A stretch of DNA of 64,000 bases from Sanghuangporus weigelae. Taxonomy: Eukaryota > Basidiomycota > Agaricomycetes > Hymenochaetales > Hymenochaetaceae. This document shows, piece after piece, positions 35,401-46,230 of this stretch. The translations under genes and the position numbers were made by a program. How positions within the stretch are numbered: position 1 is the first letter of the stretch; each line of letters starts with the position of its first letter. Below the pieces are notes generated by a model. That model was given only the letters and a program-made list of their open reading frames with translations, searched no databases and was not told where the DNA came from. The stretch lies in NCBI GenBank assembly GCA_033182465.1, contig CP137321.1, positions 806,001-870,000 on the forward strand. Reading direction: 5' to 3'.

Positions 35401-35886
35401 GAAATGTCTGATCTAAACCAATAACGAATTAGAGACCTCAAGTCCTATCAAGACCTCATCGCCACCTTCGACTGTCCTGCCCTTCCGGAGCGCTTTGAGT
35501 TCATCTGCCAACTCGGCAAGATCTTCCTGATCGAGCCGGAGATCCTGAAGTCATACATAACCGAGAGCGCATTAGCTCGGATCGACCTGAATCTCCTCCG
35601 ACCGTACCTCATGCAACGCAGCGACTGGCAAACCTTCGAAAAAGGGTTCGATGGACAGAGTGTAGGCGGCGTTGACTCTATGAGCATCAATGCACCGATG
35701 AACGGGACAGGGTTAGGAGGGGTTGCGGAAACGAAAGGCTTCCGTGAACGATTGGGGATGGCGAGGCTAAGTACGATGATGCGCGAGCTGGAAGGACTAC
35801 GCATCGGTGACACCGTCAGTTCAAACCTGAGCAGCGGCTTCTCGTTCACAAGGGGATTCGGAGGACATGGTAATTCAGGATCGTGA
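32402..35886 (+). CDS. SEC10: Exocyst complex component Sec10
   Basis: About 870 residues with many short introns. Sec10 is one of eight exocyst subunits that tether secretory vesicles at sites of polarised growth. Evidence in order: first exon MTTTPSFDELDISVREQLDL; KFEVKDFVGSVSEKLISNSK; a coiled coil (AERE...MSDLNKGFEAVGQSFSGMENKMSE, QLEAVHIQRQRAQ); the family hallmark NGGASCIQIYVNQHDFFI near 33465; helical-bundle blocks FLRVLQLVHTQVSSLVEDL and ELYMGYLHRFARYHEKAN; then LLRLVDLICHLWQKYV and LARIDLNLLRPYLMQRSDW. A Ser/Gly-rich tail ends at TGA 35884-35886. Exon boundaries were not all refined. Confidence 0.95.
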
Positions 35887-35976
35887 TGCGGTGCTCGTTT
35901 CTATTAGTGCATTGCACTTCTCTATATGTTATGTTCGTGACTGTGTATTGTTGTTGCTGTATTTTGGCATCTATCT

Positions 35977-37191
35977 TTATTCTCCTTTGAAGACGGGAGC
36001 ACGTTTCTCCTTGAAAGCATTCAATGCTTCTATGCGATCCTTCGTTGGCAGGAGTGTTTCGTAGCAAGCTCTTTCAAAATCAAGTCCTAAACTTCACTTC
36101 AGTACGAGCGTTACGTAGAGATGTGCGATTTGCATACCAGTTTCTAGATCAAGCTCCGGAGCTGCAGACATAGCTTGTTTGGCCGCTTTCAAAGCGAGCG
36201 GAGCTGCATGGCTCGTCAGTCGTCAGAAGTTCGACTTGTTCTAACAAAAGCCGCACCATTCGATGCAATTTCTTTCGCTAATTTCAACGACCGGTCTAGG
36301 GCTGACGTTCCAGATTCTGACACGTAATCCACAAGACCTTGGTTAGGGTTGAGATTCGGCACTAGAATAGCATGATATTATGGTATAATGTTTCATACCG
36401 ATGTCTTCAGCTTCAGAAGCTGTGAGCATCCTACTCGTGAAGACCAGCTCTTTAGCCTTTGAAAGACCCAGCAAGCGTACAGCTCGCTGCGTGCCGCCAG
36501 CACCTGGGATTATACCCAGTTTCGTTTCTGGCAAACCGATCTTTGTGACGTCGTACCCTTATACAAGATAAAGTTCGAATATGTGAATACTCTACTCGAT
36601 CTTGAACATACCAGCTATTCGGAAGTCACAAGCCAAGGCGAGCTCCAGACCTCCTCCAAGCGCTGGTCCATCAATAGCGGCAATGGTAGGCACGGAAAGA
36701 TCCTCAAGGGATGAAAAAGCAGTTCGTAAATCAGATAGGAATTGTTGGACTTGTTCGCTAGTCATCGTCCTGCGTTCACTGAGATCTGCACCAGCACAAA
36801 ACGAGCCAGGTGTCGTTGATCGGACAATAAGAACGCGTAGGCTAAATATTGGTCAGTTTTGCGGCACGAATCATTACTTATGCGCCTTACTCTTTGTCCT
36901 TCTCCGCAGCGTCGATACACTCTTGAAACTCCTGTTCTCTAATTCATAAGTCTTATCTACAACGACAAGGTTTTATACGCTCACTCTCAAGAGTCTCGTA
37001 GATATGGCGTTCCTGCTCTGTGGCCGATTGAGAGAAAGGTACTTTATTCGAGGTTCGGAATCATAAGTCTCAAGAACCGCTTCGTTCGAAAGCGATTTCT
37101 GAGAGTAAGGGCACGTCGACTTGAAGTAAAGTCGGCCGGTGTATTGCCTGAGACCTTTATGGATCACGGACTGGGAAGTTCGACCCAACAT
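35977..37191 (-). CDS. Methylglutaconyl-CoA hydratase-like enoyl-CoA hydratase (AUH type), mitochondrial
   Basis: About 290 residues, several exons. A crotonase-fold enzyme; AUH hydrates 3-methylglutaconyl-CoA in mitochondrial leucine breakdown. The N-terminus ([20 protein letters not shown], basic and free of acidic residues) fits a mitochondrial presequence. Motifs: [23 protein letters not shown] (oxyanion-hole region), [17 protein letters not shown] with the first catalytic Glu, and [17 protein letters not shown] with the second Glu, so both catalytic residues are present. The ending [15 protein letters not shown] closely resembles animal AUH. A closely related short-chain enoyl-CoA hydratase role cannot be excluded. 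It is convergent with SEC10 (90 bp between stops). Confidence 0.87.
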
Positions 37192-37626
37192 AGTGTAGTT
37201 TGGATGTATCGCAGCAAGTGGGCGAGGCTAAAACCAGATCTGCTAGAGATTGCGTTGGTGAGAGATTGATATTCAATTCAATCTTTTCTTTTTGAACTTG
37301 AGATCGCGGGATGGAGGATGAAGGTCGGGTGAAAGCCGCCGGCATCCGGCGGTTCCATCCGCGTTCTACTCATTGTAACAATTTAGGCAAAATATTCCTT
37401 TTCCAGTCATCACACCTCATTCGAGTTGACCTACAAAAAAACTGGTGCTTACTTCGAATGGTGGTCCTTGAACGGAATGTCATGCGAGTTTCTTCGCATT
37501 TCGCGAGATAGTTTGTGACAGCTACGACACGGCTTGGATACGTCACGTGCGTTGACCAGCATTGACACCACGCGTTTCTTTAGGCCTGTTTGTGCATTGT
37601 GCACATATTGTGAATTGTCCGCTCTC
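37192..37626. promoter_or_regulatory. Divergent intergenic region, AUH-like / CSN4
   Basis: 435 bp between two divergent start codons. An in-frame ATG upstream of the CSN4 start at 37534 would add about 31 residues not typical of CSN4. A perfect inverted sequence GCCGCCGGCATCCGGCGGT lies near 37337-37355. No gene was recognised. Confidence 0.35.
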
Positions 37627-39221
37627 ATGGACGCAAAACTATCCCAACTTCAAAATGTGGGACAGAAGGACAAAGCGCAAGCATACCTTACTCTCCTCAC
37701 CGAGGCGCTTGCACAGTCTGATGGGGCTGCCGTTGCACGAGATGTACACACCATTCTCCAGAATGCGCTCACCGAAAGCCATGTTGGTCAAGTCGTGCAA
37801 CGGCAGGTGCTCGGAACTCTCGCAGATCGTTTAGCTGGCGGTCTGATCAAGGATAGTTCCTTGAAGAAGCAGGTCGTTGAGGACGCAATTGCGATTGCGC
37901 AACCTTCTGGTAATGCCGCCGCACAACACTTCGAGGAGCAGGTACGCGCACACATTCTTATCAAGTTAGTTAACTGAAAAATGCATTCTCTACTGCATGA
38001 TAGGTGAATAGCCTTCGCTTTCAACTAGCGGATCTGCTGGAGGAAGAAGAAGATTGGAGTGGCGCAGCGCGCGTTCTCATGGGTATCAAACTTGAGTGCG
38101 ACGCCTTTATCTCTCTTTACTAGCCTTCTTTGCTTAATTCGTATCCAGCTCTGCTTCAGACGATGCGAAACGAAAAGTATACATCCGGATCATTCGACTA
38201 CTGCTTGAGGAAGAGGACAGTGTACAAGCGGAGATGTATTACAACCGTGCTCTAACGCTGATGAACGCGCCTGGTGTTAGCCAAGAAACGCAATTACACT
38301 TCAAGCTCTGTCAAGCAAGAATCAGTGACTATTCGCGTAAGTTCCTTGAGGCGGCGACTCGATATCATGAAATCAGCTGGATGGGCATCGTGGATGAAGA
38401 GGAACGGAGATTGGCTTTGTACGTATACTCTCAAATAACCGCATATATGCGGCTATTGACCCAATTTCACTATTTATCCCCTTCAGATCAGCAGCAGTGA
38501 CATGCGCCGTCCTCGCACCCGCAGGACCCAACCGCTCTCGCGTCCTCGCTTCACTGTGTCGAGACGAACGCACTGCATCCCTACCATCATATAACATTCT
38601 CACTAAGATCTTCCTCGATCGTATACTGCGGCCCGCAGAAATAAAAGAATTTGAGGCGACTCTCAAACAACATCAGCTTGCAAAAATAGCGGTGTCGTCT
38701 AACGACAGGCTTGCCGCGTCCCGAGCGGATGATGCCGATACTGCGGATGTGGCGGCGGGTGAGACGGTGTCAACACGCACGGGACCCAGCACCGTCCTGG
38801 ATCGCGCAGTGCTCGAACACAACCTTTTAGCTTCATCGAAAGTATACAACAATATCACTTTCCGTGGGTTGGGAGCCTTACTGGATTTGACGCCCGGTGC
38901 TGCAGAGACAATGGCACGTCGGATGATTGAGCAAGGTCGATTAAAAGCGTGGATCGACCAGGTGGAACGCCTGATTTGGTTCGAAGATAGCAAAGAGGAA
39001 GATGACGCACAGGGTAAAGCTGGTGGTCTTGGGGAAGTCGACATGCATACCGAGGATACCGGCGCTCCATTTACAAAGAAATGGGACAGGCAAATCCGAA
39101 TGACTGCTGCCAATGTGAGTTTAGCTGTTCCCCCATAAATCAGCTGGGCTGACATATTTCGTAGGTCGAGGCAATTGTACAACATCTGGCCGACAAGAAC
39201 CTTGTATCTTTCACTGCATGA
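37627..39221 (+). CDS. CSN4: COP9 signalosome complex subunit 4 (CSN4)
   Basis: Five exons (37627-37941, 38004-38095, 38149-38418, 38487-39114, 39165-39221) join in frame to 1,362 nt, giving 453 residues. CSN removes Nedd8 from cullins; CSN4 is a scaffold subunit. N-terminal helical repeats (HFEEQVNSLRFQLADLLEEE, DWSGAARVLMGIKLE, EAEMYYNRA-like, FLEAATRYHEISW) lead to SCAVLAPAGPNRSRVLASL and the PCI domain, with the winged-helix part VYNNITFRGLGALLDLTP and RMIEQGRLKAWIDQVERLIWF. The C-terminus VEAIVQHLADKNLVSFTA matches the family. ATG 37627 (MDAKLSQL) is preferred over a possible upstream in-frame ATG at 37534. Confidence 0.94.
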
Positions 39222-39425
39222 TAGCCTAGACCATTGTTATATGGCCCTCGTTGTATACTGCTTTGCTACCCGCGATGGTATTAAATGCACGACTACCTAG
39301 ATCATATTGAATACGGATTGCATAATTTACAATGCTTGGTCCTTGGTGACTGAAGTGAGAAAGTAGAACAAAGGCAGTGCAGACTGACACAATAAGAAAC
39401 GTATTGGATGGGCATGTCAGATCTG

Positions 39426-42400
39426 TTAATGGGCTGGATGGGCGGAGGGGTCCGTGGTATTCGAAGGATCGACTCTTCGTCGCTTCCTCGCACGTTCACG
39501 CTTAGACTCAAATTCATGCCATTCTCCCTCCAGCGACGCGAGCCTGACAGCAACAAATTTCAGTGACTACACGTATGTGCATACGATGAATTATAGCATA
39601 CCCAGCTGGTAGCGCAGGTCGTGGCTCTTCCTGCACGAAGTACGCAGCTTCGAGAGCCTGATCCGCCGTTGCACGTTGCTCGGGATCATATGCCAGAAGA
39701 CGTTCGGCCAGATCAAGAGCAGCGGGCGAAAGCCATCTGGAGAAACGAACTTTATTAAAATATAACAGAATGAATCAGTAACAAGAATACTCACCGTTTA
39801 AACAGCTCTCGAAATCGATTGCGAAGAGTCTCGCTGGGCTTGACGAGCTCATACCAAGGCATGTCTCTGAGACCAGGCCACTCGTCCGTACTCGGAGTTC
39901 CGAGAATCTTGTAGATGACGTCCAATTGGTGGATCTCATCATTTCCTTGGAAAACCGGTTTCTTGCAGAACAACTCGAGCATGATGCAACTTGCGATTGC
40001 TTTCAGCAGTGTTACTACGCAGAACAGAGATATGTGACTTACCCTGCACTCCACATGTCCACCTCAGGTCCGTAAACAGTAGTACCGAGAAGCAGCTCAG
40101 GTGGTCGGTACCAAAGGGTAATGACCCGGTTAGTATAATCTGCGCGACGTCTTTTCTGATAGAATCGAGCAAGTCCGAAGTCCGCGAGTTTGAGTTCTCC
40201 GCGGTTATTAATTAGAATATTGGATCCCTTTATGTCTCTATGGATAACACCCTTCCGATGCAAGTATGAAAGGCCTTGGAACATCTGTTGACACAAGGAC
40301 TTCAAATGCGCGTCGGTAAAGGTGAATTGCGTTTGAGATAAAACGCCAGTTAAATCATGGTCCATGTACTCAAAGACCATGTATACAGAGCCTTCGCAGC
40401 TTTCAGTAAGAGCATTATCGCAGACGGAGGATAACTCAACGCACCATGATGAACCATCATTTCCATCAATTGAACTATGTTGATATGGCGAAGAGATTGC
40501 AGGAGTTTAATTTCTCGCATCGCAGTGACCGGAAAGCCATCACGCTCAGATTCCATACGAATGCGTTTGAGAGCAACATGCACGCCAGTAACGTTGTTCC
40601 GAGCCTTGTAGACCTTACCGAACGTCCCCTCGCCGACTTGACTCACAATGGCATAGATTTCAACCTTGGGAACCTCCGATACCTGCTCAGTTGTTAAGGC
40701 GTCCTCAGCCGATGGCTCCATTGGAGACGGGGCGACACTCATGCGATTTCGCAAGTCAGAATGACGACTTGGTGGTCTTGAAGCTTCCCTGAACGCATGA
40801 GAGTCTCCGTTTACTGACGGCGGCCGTCCTTGCTTCGGCGTAGATGGTGCCGATTCACGCTGATATGCTCTCGAATCTGAAGCAGGCTGTCGGTTCAAGG
40901 GTGTACGCACTCTAGTCTGATCTGGTCGACGAGTCTGTGTAGACACATTACGATCCACAGCTTCCGAGTTACGAGAAGGCGCGCGATGGTAGTCTCTCTG
41001 ATTATACATGTCTACCTCTTTGTCGCTGCGGGAGGACGAAGGTGTAACCGAGCCCCGCCGATTACGAGTTCCGCTTTCCCTTGGTTGGTCCAGACGAGGT
41101 TCCGTCAACCTTTTCTCTTTGAGAGATTCTTGGGCAATATTAGATTCCGATTCGTCATCTTCCCCAGGGAAAAACCGTTTCATCGCAGGACTAACTTGCA
41201 CCATTCCTATGGGCTTGAACCCAGCATTTCGTTTTGTAGATTTTGACTGTGCTTCCACAACGACGCTGACATTTGACGAATTGTGTGCCGAGGGCCGTAT
41301 GCCATTGGCTGAACCAGGAACTGAAGCAGACACGGGCGCCGCAGGCGGGGGCATGGCTTCATATTCATTCTGATCATCCCGAGCTACTTCTGCTTCATCA
41401 AGTCGGGTCACGATCTAAGCAGACAGTCAGCGTATTCGGTTACTAACAGGAAAGCATACTTACCAGTTCTAGTTCTGTCTCGTGCATTGCTTTCGCAGAA
41501 GATGTGTTCCCCGCTTTTAGGACCTTATTGTTTGAAGATAAACGCAACGACTTGGCTTGAATCTCAATCTCGCGAATTGAAGTTGCCGTAGGTAACCGGT
41601 GCTTTGGCTTTGGTCTATCATCGGGAGGCTCGCTACTACTCCGGGTTCTGCTGGACGATCGTGACGAAATGCTCGACCGTCGGGTTCGCTCTCTTATCTC
41701 ATTCGCTCGTCGAGGCATGGGCGGTGAGCTTGGAGACCAACCAGGGGAGCGCTCGCGACGGTTGTTTCCACTTTTGGCCGTAGTACTTATTATTGTGCGA
41801 CTGTGAGGCTCATTCCCTCTTTTTCGTCGCTTCGGAGACGAAGATCTCGACCTCGATCGGTTTGAAGAGCGGTAGGAATAAACTGAGTGTGCTGGAGAAT
41901 GCGGTAAGGATTCTGCAGAATACTCGTATCTTCGTTTTGCGAATGTTGGTCTTCCGTCATCATTAGATCTTTGAGCAGGGTGAATATCTCTCTTTTGCCA
42001 ACTGCACCACTGAAATAAGACTCAATCGATCAGAGATGAAATCACAGACGCACTTATTCATATTGTCATCCTTCTTCGAGTCTCGTTTATGAAATGCCTG
42101 TTGAGCTTTCTTTTTGTTCTTTCCAGACTTTTTCCCGGTTCGCGACAATGGTGGTAGAGGATCAGGTCGCTCGTATCGTGCAGGCACTTGATCATCTTTC
42201 CCCCTGGACTTCCAGGAGGCTGCAGGCTCCCACTTGCGATCCGTGTCGAAATCAGTACGATCAGACTCTGGGATAACGGCGCTCTCTATGTCAGGACCTC
42301 TTTCAAGACCCTCTCTTCGCCATTGTGGCTGCTCATCTGTCTGTTCAACCCAATAGGGAGACCTTGGGCCCTGATTTGTTTCGCCTGCCAATACGTCATC

Positions 42401-42949
42401 CCGACTTCTCAGATCCCGCTCGCGCGCTGGAAAAGTCCTTTTGTATCTGCCGCGTCCTCGCCCAGGCCGAGTCCCATCGCGATACCAGTTTTCACCACCG
42501 TTAACCGACCTGCTAGGTTCGTCGTACTTGTTAGACCTTCCCCACGACCGGTTTTCCGGATACGATGATGATGAATACCCCTGATCTTCACGCTTTGTCC
42601 AGTCTCGACGAGCAGATGAGTATTGGGGATGATCACCATGTCTGTTGTTCCACCCTTCAGGTCGGTCGTGATACTCGTCACGACGAGAATGTGATACCGC
42701 TTCATCACGATACCTGTCGTGAACTGAGGATGCTGGAACTGGGTCTGCTACTCTCCAGTCGTCAGACCGGCGTGTATGAGATGAATCACCGTAACTGCGT
42801 TGAGTCGCAGACGAGCCGCCATAAGCTTCAGCACGATGATGAGAACGATGGTAAGGTCCTGGCCGTCGCTCAACACCTCGTGCGACAGCAAACAACTCTT
42901 CCTCGTCTAACCGATCGTGACGTCTCGGCCTCGCTTGGGCGGCATGCAT
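39426..42949 (-). CDS. CTK1: CTD kinase catalytic subunit (Ctk1/Lsk1/CDK12-like) with long SR-rich N-terminus
   Basis: About 1,030 residues. CTDK-I phosphorylates Ser2 of the RNA polymerase II CTD during elongation. The C-terminal third is a full CDK domain: glycine loop [19 protein letters not shown], the cyclin-binding helix PVTAMRE (a PITAIRE-like variant), catalytic [17 protein letters not shown], the T-loop with [16 protein letters not shown], and DMWSAGCI. All catalytic residues are present. The first two thirds are low-complexity: Arg/Ser/Asp/His-rich with Tyr ([42 protein letters not shown]), similar to SR-like extensions of animal CDK12/13. The start is ATG 42949. The tail is [17 protein letters not shown]. 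Confidence 0.93.
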
Positions 42950-43742
42950 GAGTGATTGAAGAAGGACAGAAAGAGGAGATGAGAGTCAGAGAAAAACGCT
43001 TCGGCGGTGGTTATGTTCAAGACGCGAGCGAGCTGGCAATCGGAACAACCGCGCTTAGGGAGAACTTAAAGTTACTACTTCCCCGTCACAGGCTCAAGAA
43101 TGGAGTTGCAACCTGCTCACGTAGACAACTCCACTCTCTTTGCCGCAGCGTCCTCTACAATGAAAGCAGAGGCTTCTTCGCCAATAAGCCGAGACCGGCC
43201 GAGCAGCGAAATGGAACAAGACCGAAGATGAGGAAGCTGACGGGCTTTTTGTACAATGTTCTGCCACTAAGACGCTTGGAATGTAACAGACAGAATCAAT
43301 AACCTCTCGTACAACTATATTGAAGAGCTGGAGCAGCTTACATGGGAAGTCTTAATATTATGATTATTGTGAGACCAAAGAACCTATTTTGAAGTGGTTG
43401 GTTTTCTCCAGCGTAGTATGTAAGCCCGTCACGAAGCTCGTAAAGCCTGTAACCCGGGAGTCTGATAGCTATCGATTGGTAGGACCATTAATTGAGGGCC
43501 GAATGCATTTGCTTTAGTCTAAACAGCTTAGTGTGTTGATAGTACTCACAAGAGATGAAGCGGGTCACCACACAGTGATAGTTTTCGGAGTAGAGACGTA
43601 CTGCCTGATCTGGAAGTCGAACAATCTCGGACATCCGAACCCGGTCAATCAAGGACAAAGGAGATACGCAAATCTAGAATTTACAATCCAACAAATTTAT
43701 ATACAGAAATCGTTGTACATTAATATCCAGGTACCGTGTACA
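42950..43742. other. Intergenic region upstream of the CTK1-like gene, with a doubtful small ORF
   Basis: This 790-bp stretch holds the CTK1-like promoter and the 3' flank of the WD40 gene. On the plus strand, 43100-43228 reads MELQPAHVDNSTLFAAASS..., and 43294-43361 reads INNLSYNYIEELEQLTWEVL. Both look protein-like, but I could not join the first to the second with one convincing intron. No gene is called. Confidence 0.35.
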
Positions 43743-45948
43743 CTAGAGTCCTTCGCTTTCCTCTGCTGCACGGCGTAGCGTCAGCCTATAATGCCACAGT
43801 AATCGAGCAAACCCGCTCGTCTGTGCTCTCGCACTCATCCGTGCCTGTGCTGCATTTCTTCTTGTGATATTATCGATGTTCTGCATCCTCGAAGAAGCAG
43901 CCGGCTTCTCAGTTGGTGCGAAAAGCTTCAAGAAGGGATAGATCAGGACACGGGCGGCGGTGTGCACAATTGAGGCGGCGGTACTAACCTTGACCGTGGT
44001 ATCAATGCCACTGCATGCAATAAGGGGCAGGCGAGGGTGGCCTTCAATGACGTTTACGACAGCCTGATCTCCTTCATAAATACCACATATCCGTCCTGTG
44101 CTCTTCTCCCATAAGAAAACGTTGCCATCGTCCGAGCCAGAAGCGATGTATTCGTCTTCCGGCCCGATGAAGTTGACTGCAGGACATGTCAAACAAGAAA
44201 TTAATGAAGCAAGAGCATTCAACTACCATCTTTAACAGTCTCGACATTACAGTGGCCTACGAACTTGCGGCGAGGCATAACCACCGGTGTCTTGAATTTC
44301 TCATCAAGCTCGAGCGAGGCGGTATCTTCATCTTCGTCTTCTCCATCTTCGTCTTCTCCATCTTCGTCATCTTCGTCATCTTCGTCGTCCTCTTCGTCAC
44401 CCAGGGTAGAATTATCATCCTCCGTTTCACTTGTCAAATGAGACATAGATTGAGCGATGCTAGATGTGGAGAAGGAATCAGAGTCAGGAATAGGGACGTC
44501 TTCCAGTTTGATATTAGTGTCTGTGTTTGTCCTTCTAAAAGAACAGTCAGTGTTCTTGTCTGCATTGTTCGGTTTTAGGACAGAGGATGGTCGAGTCTGT
44601 TCCTCCTGCGGATCATCACGAATGGAATACAGGTAAACGGCATCTGCACTGTATGCTGTTCTCGGGGACTTCAGCATTGTATCCATCGATAAATTACCGG
44701 GGAAAACTAACTTAGCAAGACCTGATGGACCTCTCCGTTAGCAAAACTGAGAGATAATCATTAAAGACTAACCTCATGCCCGTTTGTCTGAGCCATTCGA
44801 GCACCGGTTATATGTTCGATGCCTCTTTCATCTTCATTGGTCTCTGGTCTACCGAAACGTCGTACGCATGACACGGAGCTATCGTCATCACAAGGCATAC
44901 CCCATTCGGTTCGTATTGTCCTCCCTACCTGGCGTCTATCAAATAGATATCCCTACATTTGAAATCACTTCGGCATTGCCCAAACAAACTTTATCCTCAC
45001 ATACATAAGGAGAGTCCCCGGCCACCACGAAAAGATGAGGTGCCAAAGGAGACAGGGCGAGTGCCGATAGATCATGGGGCAAGGTGACAAGAGAGGGTGG
45101 ACATTGTCCACGCCTGTCACATTGGTGCTGCATTCTGAGATCATGCTGACGGACAGCTCCGTCCTTATCCACTTCAGCTGAGATATTTGACGATGAATGG
45201 GAATTACGGCTCACTTCAGCTACCGTTAGAAATACATCCGGACTTTCTTCTGTGACTATGCGTTTCGTCCGCCCAGAATGGCATTTGAAGACTCGAATGC
45301 ATGTTTCGCGTTCGCTGAACTCCGAGCCTTTGCCATTCGGCACAGCTGTTAAAGCATGTTCGGCGTCGAAGACCCGAACTCGCCGATCACCAGCTACAGT
45401 CGCTCTGGATTCACGATATTTGGAAGGAACCCCAGTGCAATTCTATAAGCCGATTCACGAATAACGACTGTGATGAGACGCACATACGAGAAGAAGAGGG
45501 GAGCAAACGGGCGTTGAAGATGTTTCCCGTATGGCCTGTCTTGATTATAGCGCACTCTTTGTAAGGGTAAGGTGTGGTAAGATCGTTTGTGTCCTGACGC
45601 CATATTCTTACACTGTGAGAAAGGAAAAACATGTTAGAAGGTCATTTAAGATGTCCATTGACAATTCCAGCCCCACGTCGTGTCGTCTCCTCCGCTAAGT
45701 AGCACGTCACCATTCAACTCCCAGCTTAGAGCATTCACGCAGCTACCAGCATAGTTGTCAGCAGACGCCTACCAGAGAATAGACATCAACTTCGTGCACC
45801 CTGTATGCCCGTAACCTTCGTCATTCCCGAGTTCATTGACCCTGTCGAATGGACGCGCATATGCGTGTTTGAGAGCCTCCCGATGATAAGCAAAGGACGC
45901 TGTAGATGTCGAAGGGGAGCTTGCAAGATTGTGAAATAGTCTATGCAT
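43743..45948 (-). CDS. WD40-repeat protein of the DCAF6/DCAF8/Iqw1 family
   Basis: About 620-640 residues in several exons. Members are substrate receptors for CUL4-DDB1 ubiquitin ligases in animals; fission yeast Iqw1 is related. Blades visible: GHTGCVNALSWELNGDVLLS followed by GGDDTTVRIW; IIKTGHTGNIFNARLLPSSS; VAGDRRVRVFD; CHSGRTKRIVTEESPDVFLT; DGAVRQHDLR (a DxR motif of the DDB1-binding type). A long acidic run (DEEDDEDDEDDEDGEDEDGE, 44325-44399) interrupts the propeller. The last blades are the best conserved: KFVGHCNVETVKDVNFIGP, EYIASGSDDGNVFLWEK, GHPRLPLIACSGIDTTVK. ATG 45948 (MHRLFHNL) starts the protein; a 58-nt intron restores the first blade. Confidence 0.85.
44325..44399. repeat. 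TCN triplet repeat encoding an acidic tract
   Basis: A 75-bp run of tct/tcg/tca/tcc triplets on the plus strand, including two copies of cttcgtcttctccat. Read on the minus strand it encodes a Glu/Asp-rich linker in the WD40 protein. Such runs vary in length by slippage. Confidence 0.8.
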
Positions 45949-46230
45949 ATTCTATCAGTTGTACCGTGCCGTTAGACGTGTATTGGGCACAAGCATGAAA
46001 TATTACTACACAAGTTCGGGAGAAGCGATCATGACCTTTCGATCAGGTGATCCGATCGACATTCTTTACAATCAATGTATTACTTACATGCAAAATCATG
46101 CAAATAGTGTCACAGCCGATTCTACCGATTCACACATAGTACTACAAATACAAATAACAAATACGACACGAGAAGGATATCACAATAACGACAGCAGTGT
46201 GAAGTGCAATAAATAGCTTTACGTAGCAAA

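Noticed and set aside
42952-43302. 116-codon plus-strand frame just upstream of the CTK1-like gene
   Set aside because: It is a basic, low-information sequence that starts 3 bp from the divergent CTK1 start codon, so it would lack room for a promoter. Only the short peptides noted as a finding remain of interest.
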